Shown here: one piece after another, positions 32,165 through 40,630 of the stretch | Position numbering within the stretch: position 1 is the stretch's first letter | Layout of the letters: every line of letters begins with the position of its first letter | NCBI GenBank assembly: GCA_023379805.1 | Contig: JAMCPI010000014.1 | Location: 1 to 64,000 of the forward strand | Source: Nitrososphaerota archaeon | Lineage (GTDB): Archaea > Thermoproteota > Nitrososphaeria > Nitrososphaerales > JACPRH01 | Direction: 5' to 3' | Length of the DNA: 64,000 nucleotides | Made by a program: the position numbers and the translations under genes | Notes under the pieces: generated by a model | The model's database searches: none | Seen by the model: the letters and a program-made list of their open reading frames with translations, nothing else | What the model was told of the DNA's origin: nothing

Positions 32165-33249
32165 ATTACGTTTGTCTTCCTCGCTATGCTTCTCGCCTTG
32201 GACTCATCTACTTTCACCTTGTTGAGTATTGTGTAGCGGTCAGGCCTGATTTCTCCTGCGTGAACAATCGCCTTCACTGTATCTTCATCACTGAGACCGA
32301 TTTCTTTCGCCTTGGTTGGAGCTCCAATACATTCAAGAGCTTTAACAATGTTTTCCCAATCTACTCCGTGGAGCTCAGCCATCAGAATTGTGCCCAGCCC
32401 CACCTTTTCGCCGTGCAGCCCGGTGTTAGCCCCGATGACGTCGAGCGCATGAGCGAACAGATGCTCTGAGCCGCTGCAGGGACGGCTGGTTCCTGCGATT
32501 CCGGCGGCTACACCGGCGCTGATGAGGGCTTCTACGACGTCGCGGTAGCTCTCCTTCTTCCTGCGACCGATGTCTTCAGCCTCTTTAATCACGATGTCGG
32601 CGCTTAGACGGGCTAGGCTGGCTGAATATTTGCCGAAGTACTCGCCTGTGTCGTCTCTCGCCAGCTCCCAATCCTTTATCGCGGTGATCTTTCCGATGAG
32701 ATCGCCGCAGCCGCTGGCGAGTAAGCGGAAGGGAGCGGCACTGATAACGTCGATGTCCGCGATTATTCCGAGCGGGGAACGTGTGACGATCGAGTATGGC
32801 TTTCCTGAGCCTTTGATAGAGGCAAAGGGGCTTGAAATCCCGTCGTGGGAGGCACTGGTGGGGATGCTGATGAAGGGGTGCCCTGAGTTGAAGGCGACGA
32901 TCTTAGCTATATCGACTGTTCTTCCGCCACCTAATCCAAGTATGATGCCGTCCTGCTCAGAGGGGTAGTCACCAGTTAGCTTCGACTGCTCAATTTTAGC
33001 TGAATCTATCCTTGACCATCTGAAGGCGAAGCCCTCGTTCTTCAGAGTCTCCTCTACAACTTCTCTAACCATTAACATTACATGCGGTCCTGAGATGATG
33101 TGGACGGTTCCTCGGCATCCTAGGTTTTTCAGGAATTCGCCTAGCTCCTTGATTACGCCGTCTCCGACTAAGACGCTTTTCGGAAGATCCATTTCGTGTC
33201 TGCTGGCAGTGGGCCTGCTAACTCTACGTCGGCTTGATGAACCCGTCAA
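32161..33249 (-). CDS. egsA: sn-glycerol-1-phosphate dehydrogenase
   Basis: A 362-residue NAD(P)/Zn enzyme that reduces DHAP to sn-glycerol-1-phosphate, the backbone of archaeal ether lipids. Domains: N-terminal dinucleotide-binding GVIKELGEFLKN and GLGGGRTVDIAKIVAF; SIPTSASHDGISSPFASI; zinc ligands Asp (ASGCGDLIG), His (GSEHLFAHALD) and His (TGLHGEKVGLGT). The length is normal. A GATATAAC box at 33275-33282 makes TTG 33249 leaderless; the first ~19 residues (MTGSSSRRRVSRPTASRHE) look non-conserved, so ATG 33192 (MDLPKSVLVG) is an alternative. This gene is the strongest single mark of an archaeal host. Confidence 0.95.
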   Translation of the reverse strand: MTGSSSRRRVSRPTASRHEMDLPKSVLVGDGVIKELGEFLKNLGCRGTVHIISGPHVMLMVREVVEETLKNEGFAFRWSRIDSAKIEQSKLTGDYPSEQDGIILGLGGGRTVDIAKIVAFNSGHPFISIPTSASHDGISSPFASIKGSGKPYSIVTRSPLGIIADIDVISAAPFRLLASGCGDLIGKITAIKDWELARDDTGEYFGKYSASLARLSADIVIKEAEDIGRRKKESYRDVVEALISAGVAAGIAGTSRPCSGSEHLFAHALDVIGANTGLHGEKVGLGTILMAELHGVDWENIVKALECIGAPTKAKEIGLSDEDTVKAIVHAGEIRPDRYTILNKVKVDESKARSIARKTNVI

Positions 33250-33274
33250 CGGTGGGAGGATGCGTTTGGATGAC

Positions 33275-33282
33275 GATATAAC
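33275..33282 (-). promoter_or_regulatory. TATA box of the egsA operon
   Basis: GTTATATC on the minus strand; predicts transcription from about 33252, right at TTG 33249. Confidence 0.5.
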
Positions 33283-33459
33283 ACTTACTTTACGCAGCCG
33301 GATTCGCTTAAGCTATTGAGACGGTGAGCTGCCTGCCTACTGTTTTAGGCCAGTAGATGGATTCAAGATACAGATTTAAAGCGGAGTAATTGGGGTTCTT
33401 GTTTAGACGCAGGGTTGAGATTATAGAAGCCAGCTGTTACGATATCATAATTTGCTGTG

Positions 33460-33464
33460 GGAGG
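33460..33464 (+). promoter_or_regulatory. Shine-Dalgarno deciding the aIF6 start
   Basis: GGAGG, 7 nt before TTG 33472. It lies inside the longer frame that begins at GTG 33457 and so argues against that start. Confidence 0.55.
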
Positions 33465-33471
33465 AATTGAC

Positions 33472-34134
33472 TTGTCTATTCATCTTTTGGATATTTACCG
33501 GAGCTCGAATATCGGTATCTTTCTTAAGTGTAATGAGCGGTTTCTTCTGGTTCCCAGAGGTTTAGCTAAGACTAAGATCGCCAAGCTCGCTGAGTTTCTC
33601 GCTGCTGAGCCGATTGAAATTTCGGTTGGAGGCTCTCGGCTTCTAGGCCCCCTTGTTGCGATGAATGGTAGGGGTATTCTTCTTTCTAGGTTCGCTGAGG
33701 ATGAAGAGGTCAGGGTTCTGAGGGCTGCTACGGGGCTGCGCGTTGAGCGTCTTGACTCGAAGTTCACTGCGGTAGGGAACCTTATCACAGCCAATGATAA
33801 GGGCGCAATTGTCTCAAGATTACTGCGAGAGTTTGAAGATCGTATCAGGGACGTTTTAGATACGCCTGTTGAGTTTCTCACGATAGCTTCGTATGATCAG
33901 GTTGGCTCTACATCCATTGCGAATAACACTGGTGCAGCGGTGCATCCCTATACTACTGAGGAGGAGATTGCTAAAGTGGCGGATGTCTTGAAGGTTGACG
34001 TGGAGCCTGCGACCGTTAACGGTGGTGTGCCGTTCGTCGCTTCAGGCATTCTGGTCACGAATGGACGTGCCGTGGTCGGGAGCCTGACAAGCGGGCCGGA
34101 GCTGGTTATGCTCAGCCGAGTCTTCAACCTTTAA
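33472..34134 (+). CDS. eif6: translation initiation factor 6
   Basis: A protein of about 220 residues that binds the large ribosomal subunit and prevents joining to the small one. It has the five-fold pentein repeat of aIF6: LDIYRSSNIGIFLKCNERFLLVPRG at the start, then GNLITANDKGAIVSRLL and a final GILVTNGRAVVGSLTSGPELVMLSR. GTG 33457 would add five residues, but the GGAGG at 33460-33464 points to TTG 33472, giving MSIHLLDIY, which agrees with the usual MDIY-type start of the family. It heads a group aIF6-pfdA-ftsY-argF. The small ribosomal protein gene rpl18a/LX, which often sits between aIF6 and pfdA, is absent. Confidence 0.94.
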   Translation: MSIHLLDIYRSSNIGIFLKCNERFLLVPRGLAKTKIAKLAEFLAAEPIEISVGGSRLLGPLVAMNGRGILLSRFAEDEEVRVLRAATGLRVERLDSKFTAVGNLITANDKGAIVSRLLREFEDRIRDVLDTPVEFLTIASYDQVGSTSIANNTGAAVHPYTTEEEIAKVADVLKVDVEPATVNGGVPFVASGILVTNGRAVVGSLTSGPELVMLSRVFNL

Positions 34135-34186
34135 GCCCTGCAAGCTAGCTGCGCTGGCAAAACTTACCCTATTTTCGGCGTATGGA

Positions 34187-34194
34187 TTTAAATT
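34187..34194 (+). promoter_or_regulatory. TATA box of pfdA
   Basis: TTTAAATT, overlapping the upstream ATG frame at 34182; predicts transcription near 34216 and hence ATG 34218 as the start. Confidence 0.5.
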
Positions 34195-34217
34195 CAGGTC
34201 GAGTGATAGCCCTCCTT

Positions 34218-34652
34218 ATGAGTGATGAAGAGAAGCTGCAGTCAATGGTCTACGAGTCTAGGCTCCTTGAGGGCCAGTATAATGAACTAAACCAGCAGCA
34301 GAGCTTTCTCCTACGGGCCTTCGCTGAAGTAACTGCTGGCCGCGATGCTCTTCGCGGATTAGGTGAAACGGCGCCTACAGATATCCTGATTCCGCTCGGT
34401 GGAGGAGTCTTTGTGAAGGGTACTGCGCCACCGCCAAGCCAAGTTCTTCTCGGCATCGGTGCGGATATAGTGGTTGAGAAGAGTCGGGAGGAGGCGTTGA
34501 GCTTTGTTGAGGAACGGTTGAAGGAAATGGAGAATGCGCTAGCGGGCTTAGAGGCGAGGCGAAACGAGATCGCAAACCGCATCAACGCGCAGCGGCTAGC
34601 CATCAACTCGATGGTCGAAAAGCAAAGCCAGCAGCAACAGCCTCAGCAGTAG
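34218..34652 (+). CDS. pfdA: prefoldin subunit alpha
   Basis: About 144 residues: two long coiled-coil helices separated by the beta-hairpin segment ILIPLGGGVFVKGTAPPPSQVLLGIGADIVVEKS, the hallmark of prefoldin alpha. It forms a hexamer with beta subunits and hands unfolded proteins to the thermosome. The C-terminus is Gln-rich (KQSQQQQPQQ). ATG 34182 is open but overlaps the TATA box; ATG 34218 (MSDEEKLQ) is 2 nt after the predicted transcript start and is preferred. ftsY follows 13 bp downstream. Confidence 0.93.
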   Translation: MSDEEKLQSMVYESRLLEGQYNELNQQQSFLLRAFAEVTAGRDALRGLGETAPTDILIPLGGGVFVKGTAPPPSQVLLGIGADIVVEKSREEALSFVEERLKEMENALAGLEARRNEIANRINAQRLAINSMVEKQSQQQQPQQ

Positions 34653-34665
34653 GGTTAGACCAGTC

Positions 34666-35577
34666 GTGTTTGATCGTCTCCGCTCAGCTATCAGTTCAGT
34701 CACCACTGCCGTAAGTCACAGGACGCTTGACGCCGGAGATGTAGATGAGTTCCTGATTGAGTTCGAGATGGCTCTCCTTGAGAGCGATGTGGCTCAAGAG
34801 GTTGCTGCAGATCTCACCAAGAAGGTTAAAGATGCGGTAGTAGGTCAGAAGATACCTCGTTCCACCGATGCTGGGGAGTATGTTAAGGGTCTTCTGAAGG
34901 ACTCGATTAAACAGGTTATGAGTGAAGCAGCTCAACTTGACATCATCCGGATGATTAAGGAGAGAAAGGCCGCAGGCGGCATTTTCACAACTGTTTTTCT
35001 CGGCATCAACGGGACAGGCAAGACAACCACTATAGCGAAGGTCGCGAAGCTCCTCAAAGACAAAGGCTTCTCAGTCGTAATCGCCTGCGCTGACACCTAC
35101 CGCGCCGGCGCAATTGAGCAGCTCACAGAGCACGCTAACCGGCTTTCCATCAAGGCGATAACGCAGCGCTACGGAGCTGATCCAGCGGCGGTTGCACGTG
35201 ACGCGGTGCTGTATGCGCAGAGCCACCGTATAGATGTGGTTCTGATAGATACGGCTGGGCGTATGCAGACCAGTAAGAACCTGATGGAGGAGATGGGTAA
35301 GATTGTGCGTGTAGTGAAACCGGATGTCAAGATCTTTGTAGGTGATGCTTTAGCTGGGAATGACGCGGTGTCTCAAGCTAAGGAGTTCTCTCAGTACACT
35401 GGGTTCGACGCCGCGATTCTGACTAAGGCTGATGCGGATGCCAAGGGTGGTTCAGCTCTCTCAATAGTGCATGTGTCGCATAAACCGATTATCTTTCTAG
35501 GAGTCGGGCAGGATTACGATAGTCTTGTTCCGTTTGATGTGGATCGCTTTATTTCCACGATATTCCAGCAGAGTTGA
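34666..35577 (+). CDS. ftsY: signal recognition particle receptor FtsY
   Basis: A 303-residue GTPase that docks SRP-ribosome complexes at the membrane. The N-domain (LTAVSHRTL..VDEFLIEFEMALLESDVAQ) is followed by the G domain: GINGTGKTTTIAK (G1), DTYRAGAIEQL, DTAGRM (G3), TKADADAKGG (G4) and GVGQDYDSLVPFD. The acidic A-domain of bacterial FtsY is missing, as is normal in archaea. It begins at GTG 34666 and is cotranscribed with pfdA. Confidence 0.96.
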   Translation: MFDRLRSAISSVTTAVSHRTLDAGDVDEFLIEFEMALLESDVAQEVAADLTKKVKDAVVGQKIPRSTDAGEYVKGLLKDSIKQVMSEAAQLDIIRMIKERKAAGGIFTTVFLGINGTGKTTTIAKVAKLLKDKGFSVVIACADTYRAGAIEQLTEHANRLSIKAITQRYGADPAAVARDAVLYAQSHRIDVVLIDTAGRMQTSKNLMEEMGKIVRVVKPDVKIFVGDALAGNDAVSQAKEFSQYTGFDAAILTKADADAKGGSALSIVHVSHKPIIFLGVGQDYDSLVPFDVDRFISTIFQQS

Positions 35578-35594
35578 GTGGGTAGTGAGCTAAA

Positions 35595-36548
35595 GTGTCT
35601 CTGAAGGGCCGTGACATTCTTTCCTTAGCTGAGCTCTCAAGCGAAGAGATTACCCGTATTCTTGACGTAGCGGCTTTTTTGAAGTCGGAGCGGAAGCAAG
35701 GCAGGTTCAGGCAGCCGCTGGTTCACAAGACTCTTGCCTTGATCTTCCAGAAGCCCTCCACTCGCACCAGAGTCAGCTTCGAAGTGGCTATGAACGATCT
35801 CGGCGGCGGAACAGTCACGCTTAGCAGCGGAGAGATCCAGATAACCCGAGGCGAAACTGTTGAAGACACAGCTCGCACCCTCTCCAGATATGTTGACGTG
35901 ATTATGGCGCGAACTAACAAGCACAGCGACATTGTTGAGCTGGCGGAGCACGCTACTGTTCCGGTGATTAATGGTCTCTCTGATCTGTATCACCCGTCTC
36001 AGGTTCTGGCTGATCTTCAAACGATACGTGAGAGGAAGGGGCGGCTTGAAGGATTGAATCTAGCTTGGGTTGGGGATGGAAACAATATGTGCAACACTCT
36101 TCTGATAGGTTGTAGCAAAACCGGCATCAGCATCACGGCTGCTACTCCAGCGAAGTATCGACCCTACAAGACAGCGTATGATACAGCTAAACGCGAGTCT
36201 AGGAAGACTGGTGGAGAGGTTAAGCTGGTCGAAGATCCTAAGGAGGCTGTTCAAGACGCGGATATCGTGGTGACCGACACCTTCGTCTCAATGGGTGACG
36301 ACGCGGCCCGTGAAGAGCGGCTCAAAGTCTTCCTCCCAAGATATCAAGTGAACAGTAAACTGATGAGCCTAGCTAAACCGGATGCCATCTTTATGCACTG
36401 TCTTCCCGCACATCGAGGTGAAGAGGTAACTGCTGACGTTATTGACGGCGAACACTCAGTTGTCTGGGATGAAGCTGAGAACAGGCTGCACAGCCAGAAA
36501 GCAATGCTCAGCCTACTTCTAGCAGAAGACACTGCACTCCAGATTTAG
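35595..36548 (+). CDS. argF: ornithine carbamoyltransferase
   Basis: A 317-residue enzyme transferring the carbamoyl group to ornithine to give citrulline. Signature sites are STRTRVSFE (carbamoyl-phosphate loop), YHPSQVLADL, SMG in the ornithine loop region (DTFVSMGDD) and HCLPAHRGEEV. The length is normal. It starts at GTG 35595, 17 bp after ftsY. Its substrate is supplied by CarAB at 16.9-21.2 kb. Confidence 0.96.
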   Translation: MSLKGRDILSLAELSSEEITRILDVAAFLKSERKQGRFRQPLVHKTLALIFQKPSTRTRVSFEVAMNDLGGGTVTLSSGEIQITRGETVEDTARTLSRYVDVIMARTNKHSDIVELAEHATVPVINGLSDLYHPSQVLADLQTIRERKGRLEGLNLAWVGDGNNMCNTLLIGCSKTGISITAATPAKYRPYKTAYDTAKRESRKTGGEVKLVEDPKEAVQDADIVVTDTFVSMGDDAAREERLKVFLPRYQVNSKLMSLAKPDAIFMHCLPAHRGEEVTADVIDGEHSVVWDEAENRLHSQKAMLSLLLAEDTALQI

Positions 36549-36582
36549 TTTAGTTAGTTAGCCAGTAGTTCTTCTTAATTAA

Positions 36583-36915
36583 TCAGTGAAAGTTTCTGAA
36601 CATTTTCTTCTCGAAATCAACTATGTGGCCATCAATGACTGATACGCCCTCTGCGGCAAGCTTCTCCACCTTAGCTTCTCGTCCTCGACCGTAGCCGCCC
36701 ACCGTTCCATCCGAGCTCACGACTCTGTGGCAAGGCACGATTACTGGGTTCGGGTTCACATGCATCAGTCGCCCTACTGCTCTAGCGGCGTTAGGTCTCC
36801 CAGCTGCGGCTGCGATGGCACCGTAGGTTGAGACTCTGCCCTTCGGGATCTGAGATGTGGCTTCGTAGACCCGCTTTTTATCTAACGGTATTCGCTTCTG
36901 ACTCATCATTCTCAT
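36583..36915 (-). CDS. ogt: methylated-DNA-protein cysteine methyltransferase, catalytic domain
   Basis: A 110-residue suicide DNA-repair protein with the C-terminal MGMT fold only. VYEATSQIPKGRVSTYGAIA leads to AARAVGRLMHVNPNPVIVPCHRVVSSDGTVGGY, containing the PCHRV acceptor Cys. It repairs O6-alkylguanine or acts as an alkyltransferase-like protein; because the Cys is present, repair is possible. It is shorter than the usual ~150-170-residue enzyme since the N-terminal domain is missing, as in many small archaeal homologues. It lies downstream of dtdA on the same strand with a 22-bp gap. Confidence 0.9.
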   Translation of the reverse strand: MRMMSQKRIPLDKKRVYEATSQIPKGRVSTYGAIAAAAGRPNAARAVGRLMHVNPNPVIVPCHRVVSSDGTVGGYGRGREAKVEKLAAEGVSVIDGHIVDFEKKMFRNFH

Positions 36916-36937
36916 CTGTTCTTTTTCCTCTTCGTTA

Positions 36938-37795
36938 TCATACTTTGACTATTTCCAGCCCAGTCTCTTCTGCGAGCGAGATTATTCGTGGTCGGTCGTT
37001 GACTCCTTTCCAGTCGATGATCGCGTAGGTGATCTTCTCGCTGCATCTTGACTTCATTTGGTTGATAATTGGTTGATTAATGTGTTGCAACGCGTATTTA
37101 GGTGCGATTGCGCCTAACGCGTAACTGGTCTCTATGACTAGTTGCGTGAACTTCTCGGAGTAGTGGGTTCCTCCGAACCCTACTGCAATCTTCTCAGCAG
37201 GAGAGTGGTGGTTGGTGATAGTTTTGACCACGGCTTCGCAGACAGTCTCGACGGCTAATTGGTCGTTCCACCTCTCCTCAGAGGAGCCTATTTCCACGAA
37301 GAGCACGGGTGTCTGGAATGATGTGGGGCCGTGATGCATCGGCTCGGTCACGATCTTGTAATCTGGAACATGCTCTCGTAGCTGTTCTAGGTTTTTCAGA
37401 TAGGCGCGGTGCAGGCTGGGATATGTGTAACCTAGCTCCCGCGGGTTCCCTCCATACGAGGCGTCTTCTGAGAAGTTGCCTGGGAAATGCGCTGTGAGAG
37501 TCGGGATTTGACTTTCAGATCTGTGTTTAGACAGGAAGATGTAGGCGTCAGGTTTGAACCCGGGGTCATTCAGGTGTAGAAGCTCCTTCTCTGTCCTAAT
37601 CAATCGGGTTTCATCTTTTTGATAGATAGGGCTGTCTTCGAACTGCTCTGAGGTTTCTTTGAAACCGTAGTTCTCGATCAGGTGTTGAGCCATGTTTCGG
37701 CTAGCAGAGTCGCGGTTAGATGAGACGAGGAGAAGGTTACCTGTCAAGGTTTGTATATGGCGCGGCTTAACCTGATAGAAAAAGGTTGTTGACAT
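36938..37795 (-). CDS. dtdA: D-aminoacyl-tRNA deacylase (DtdA/GEK1 type)
   Basis: A 285-residue zinc enzyme that hydrolyses D-amino acids from mischarged tRNA in archaea and plants. Typical stretches are LLVSSNRDSASRNMAQHL, DAYIFLSKHRSESQIPTLTAH with NFSEDASYGG, the TEPMHHGPTSF metal/His region and VGFGGTHYSEKFTQL. About 20 residues (MSTTFFYQVKPRHIQTLTGN) precede the conserved start; ATG 37795 has GAAGG directly before it, while TTG 37747 would give a family-like start. It is divergent from the proteasome subunit gene. Confidence 0.92.
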   Translation of the reverse strand: MSTTFFYQVKPRHIQTLTGNLLLVSSNRDSASRNMAQHLIENYGFKETSEQFEDSPIYQKDETRLIRTEKELLHLNDPGFKPDAYIFLSKHRSESQIPTLTAHFPGNFSEDASYGGNPRELGYTYPSLHRAYLKNLEQLREHVPDYKIVTEPMHHGPTSFQTPVLFVEIGSSEERWNDQLAVETVCEAVVKTITNHHSPAEKIAVGFGGTHYSEKFTQLVIETSYALGAIAPKYALQHINQPIINQMKSRCSEKITYAIIDWKGVNDRPRIISLAEETGLEIVKV

Positions 37796-37926
37796 CCTTC
37801 AGGTTCTTTCTCAATACCCGGTTTCCTGCTTGTTTGTTTGCGGGTTAGGACAGTAGAGCTAAATGTTGCTGGCAGTAAGGTTATTAAGTGATGGGATTCC
37901 TTCGTGGAGTGGAATTTCCCCTGTTT

Positions 37927-37932
37927 AGGAGG
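37927..37932 (+). promoter_or_regulatory. Shine-Dalgarno of the proteasome beta gene
   Basis: AGGAGG 8 nt before ATG 37941, a full-strength site that fixes the start and shows there is no long propeptide. Confidence 0.55.
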
Positions 37933-37940
37933 TTTGTTAG

Positions 37941-38531
37941 ATGAGTTACATGCCTGGAGCGACTGCCGTCGGAATTGCCTTTAAGGGCGGCGTGGTAGTT
38001 GCTGCTGAGAAGAGAGTCGCATACGGCACATATGTGGTCAGCAAGACTGGTAGAAAGGTATTCAAGATATCAGATAAGGTTGGAGCTGCCTGCGCAGGAC
38101 TCATAGGTGACATGCAGGTTTTGATGCGTGAAATCTCAGCTTACGTTAAGATTCGTGAGCTTGAGATGAGGAGAGATCTTCCTCCAAACTCGGTTGCGAA
38201 GCTGCTCTCAGTCATCATGTTTGAGCGACGGTTCGCACCATTCATTACACAGATAGTGATAGGTGGGGTTGACGACAAGCCGTTAGTATATGTTCTTGAC
38301 CCGTTGGGCTCAATCATCCCGGACAAGTACGCCTCAGTCGGCTCAGGAGCTGAGATGGCGATAGGCGTCATTGAGAATGAGTTCACCGACAATATGAGTG
38401 AGGATGCAGCGAAGAATCTCGCGGTTAAATCAATCAAATCCTCAATCCAGCGTGATGCAGCCAGCGGCGACGGCATTGACCTCATGATAATTACTCAAAG
38501 CGGGATCCGAGAAGAAACCATCAGCTTTTAA
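37941..38531 (+). CDS. psmB: proteasome beta subunit with Ala in place of the first Thr
   Basis: A 196-residue beta subunit of the 20S core. The fold is clear: GVVVAAEKRVAYGTYVVSKTGRKVFKISDKVGAACAGLIGDMQVL, and later YASVGSGAEMAIGVIENEF and IQRDAASGDGIDLMII. Only six residues (MSYMPG) precede the mature-type start. Aligned with Thermoplasma beta (G-TTTVG), the start reads G-ATAVG: Thr1 is Ala, while Glu17 and Lys33 equivalents remain. From memory, one Sulfolobales beta paralogue has the same Ala-Thr-Ala start and lacks normal activity, so this is probably a structural or atypical subunit needing an active partner encoded elsewhere. The next Thr could serve only if processing shifted. Confidence 0.9.
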   Translation: MSYMPGATAVGIAFKGGVVVAAEKRVAYGTYVVSKTGRKVFKISDKVGAACAGLIGDMQVLMREISAYVKIRELEMRRDLPPNSVAKLLSVIMFERRFAPFITQIVIGGVDDKPLVYVLDPLGSIIPDKYASVGSGAEMAIGVIENEFTDNMSEDAAKNLAVKSIKSSIQRDAASGDGIDLMIITQSGIREETISF

Positions 38532-38557
38532 CGTACTTTACTAGACATCAAAGAAGA

Positions 38558-39529
38558 ATGACCGTAACTGGAGAGCTGCAGCCGTATCCAGCCGAGCTCT
38601 ATCGGCTTCTGAAGAAGCAGGGATACCACTGGGTCGGTCGACACTCAGCCACCAAGAAGTGCAAGTGGCTCCATGAAAGCCTTGTGCACAACCGATCCTG
38701 TTACAAGGAGAAGTTCTACGGCATCCAGTCTCACCGCTGCCTCCAAATGTCGCCCGCTGTCCTCAATTGCATGACCTACTGCATCCACTGCTGGCGAGCG
38801 ATGCCGGAAGACATAGGGTTGAGCTGGGAGAACATCTTTCACGGCGGATGGGATGAGCCTGAGAAGATTGTTAACGGCCTCATCTATGAGCACCGCAGAA
38901 TCCTGTCAGGCTACAAAGCACAGGTCATAGCAGGCAAGGTCGATGATGCGAAATACCGTGAAGCAGTGAACCCGAATCAGGTTGCTGTAAGCCTATCCGG
39001 TGAACCTACGCTCTACCCTAAGCTTGCAGATTTGATCAAGATGTTTAGGGAACGGGACTGCACAGTCTTTTTGGTTACCAGCGGGGTGCTTCCTAAGGCT
39101 CTTGAGGCGTTGAGTGACTTGGGTGCGGAGCCGACTCGGCTCTACGTGTCACTAACTGCACCTAACAGGGATGCCTATCTGAAGTTGAACCGGCCGATTC
39201 AGCCTGATCTATGGTCGTCGCTGCTGAAGAGTCTTGACCTACTCGGCAAGTTCAACTGCTCCAGTGTGATCAGGATAACCGCGTTGAAAGACGTGAACAT
39301 GGGTTCTGAGGATGTTGCTCAATTCGCTGAGCTGCTTACACGCTCAGGCTGCCGAGAGGTTGAGGTGAAAGGGTATATGCACGTGGGCTTCTCGACGACA
39401 CGGCTCACTGATCGTAACATGCCGCTGTTCAGCGAGGTGAAGGAGTTTTCGGAGAAGCTCGGCGACGCAGCGGGTTACAGGTTGAAGGCTGAGTCAGCTG
39501 AGAGCAGAGTTACGTTACTGTCCAAGTAA
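38558..39529 (+). CDS. taw1: tRNA 4-demethylwyosine synthase (TYW1 family)
   Basis: A 323-residue radical-SAM enzyme that builds the tricyclic base of wyosine in tRNA-Phe from N1-methylguanosine and pyruvate. The radical-SAM cluster Cys are in CMTYCIHC (C-x3-C-x2-C). Three more Cys upstream (KKCKW, RSCYK, HRCLQ) match the second cluster of archaeal TYW1. SLSGEPTLYP and VSLTAPNRDAY bind SAM and substrate. The start is ATG 38558, 27 bp after psmB, so both may be cotranscribed. Confidence 0.95.
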   Translation: MTVTGELQPYPAELYRLLKKQGYHWVGRHSATKKCKWLHESLVHNRSCYKEKFYGIQSHRCLQMSPAVLNCMTYCIHCWRAMPEDIGLSWENIFHGGWDEPEKIVNGLIYEHRRILSGYKAQVIAGKVDDAKYREAVNPNQVAVSLSGEPTLYPKLADLIKMFRERDCTVFLVTSGVLPKALEALSDLGAEPTRLYVSLTAPNRDAYLKLNRPIQPDLWSSLLKSLDLLGKFNCSSVIRITALKDVNMGSEDVAQFAELLTRSGCREVEVKGYMHVGFSTTRLTDRNMPLFSEVKEFSEKLGDAAGYRLKAESAESRVTLLSK

Positions 39530-39640
39530 CGTGATCATACAGAAATCCGCTCAGCATGGGATGTAAACGGGTGAAAAGGCTGTTGAAAACCTGTGTGGAA
39601 ACAATTCATTTAAGAGCGAAGTAAATGTAGGTTCGTTAAA

Positions 39641-40630
39641 GTGTTCGACATGGGCTTTAATCTGACGTTTGTAGGTAGTTTTCCGCTGAAGAAGACGCGG
39701 GAGAATATTGTGAGATGCACCGAGGATGTGCTTTCAATCCCGGTTGATTATCCCAACTATGCTCAGCTTGAAGATATGGGTTACCAGTTTCTTCAGCCTT
39801 TAGTGGACGCAGGTCTCGGGCTTGCACGGGAGAGGGATGGGTATCGGTTGACCGGAGAGTTGCAGAAGCCACCTCAGCCGATTGCGAATGAGGCGCTTGA
39901 TATTCTTCTTGAACTCAGCAGGTCCAGCCGATTCAAAGGTAAGGCGCGGGGAGTTAAGGCATGTGTCACCGGCCCCTTTACTTTGGCAAGCCGGATTCTT
40001 CTTGACGAGCCGAAGCTGGGCCTCTTCGGGGAGACAGCGCTAACTAATCCGGAGGTTGTTGAAAGGTTATCGGAGATCGTTGCTGAAACCGCAGTAGGCT
40101 ACCGGAAGAAGGGTGTGGATTACATTACGCTTGACGAGCCAATTCTCTCAGTCATCGTAGGCCGTAAACTGCTGCTGAACGAGCATACTGAGGCTGGAAT
40201 TGTTGAGACTGTTAATAGAGCATTCAGCGGAGTGGACTGCCTGAAGGGTATTCATGTGTGCGGAAGCATATCTCGGAAGCTCGCTGAGATACTTCTTGAG
40301 ACCCATGTTGATGTGCTTGACCATGAGTTCAAGGATAGTGAACGGAACTTTGACACTTACCGCAGAGAGGATTTTGAGCGACATAACAAGAAGCTTGGCT
40401 TGGCAGCCTCGTCGTCACGGGTTCTTCGGATCGAGCCTGTCGAGGAGATGGTGTCGATGTTGAAGCGTGGGATAGAGGTGTTTGGTGAGGAGAATATTCT
40501 GATGGTGAAGCCTGACTGCGGCTTCCGCGGGCTGGACCCTGAGGGGCATCCGCATGGGATTGCGTATTCGGCGGCTATTGGTAAGCTGCGCAACTTGAGA
40601 AGTGCGGTGGACTCTATTCAGGCTCGATAA
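39641..40630 (+). CDS. MetE-like core methionine synthase (archaeal)
   Basis: A 329-residue protein equal to the C-terminal catalytic half of cobalamin-independent methionine synthase. It has the TIM-barrel zinc site IHVCGSI (His-x-Cys), a Glu further on and KPDCGFRGLD (the last Cys), and the starting TFVGSFPLKKTRENI. Archaeal core MetE proteins methylate homocysteine using a methylcobalamin/corrinoid protein or another methyl donor rather than folate polyglutamate. The start is GTG 39641. It overlaps the convergent YbjQ-like gene by 17 bp. Confidence 0.88.
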   Translation: MFDMGFNLTFVGSFPLKKTRENIVRCTEDVLSIPVDYPNYAQLEDMGYQFLQPLVDAGLGLARERDGYRLTGELQKPPQPIANEALDILLELSRSSRFKGKARGVKACVTGPFTLASRILLDEPKLGLFGETALTNPEVVERLSEIVAETAVGYRKKGVDYITLDEPILSVIVGRKLLLNEHTEAGIVETVNRAFSGVDCLKGIHVCGSISRKLAEILLETHVDVLDHEFKDSERNFDTYRREDFERHNKKLGLAASSSRVLRIEPVEEMVSMLKRGIEVFGEENILMVKPDCGFRGLDPEGHPHGIAYSAAIGKLRNLRSAVDSIQAR

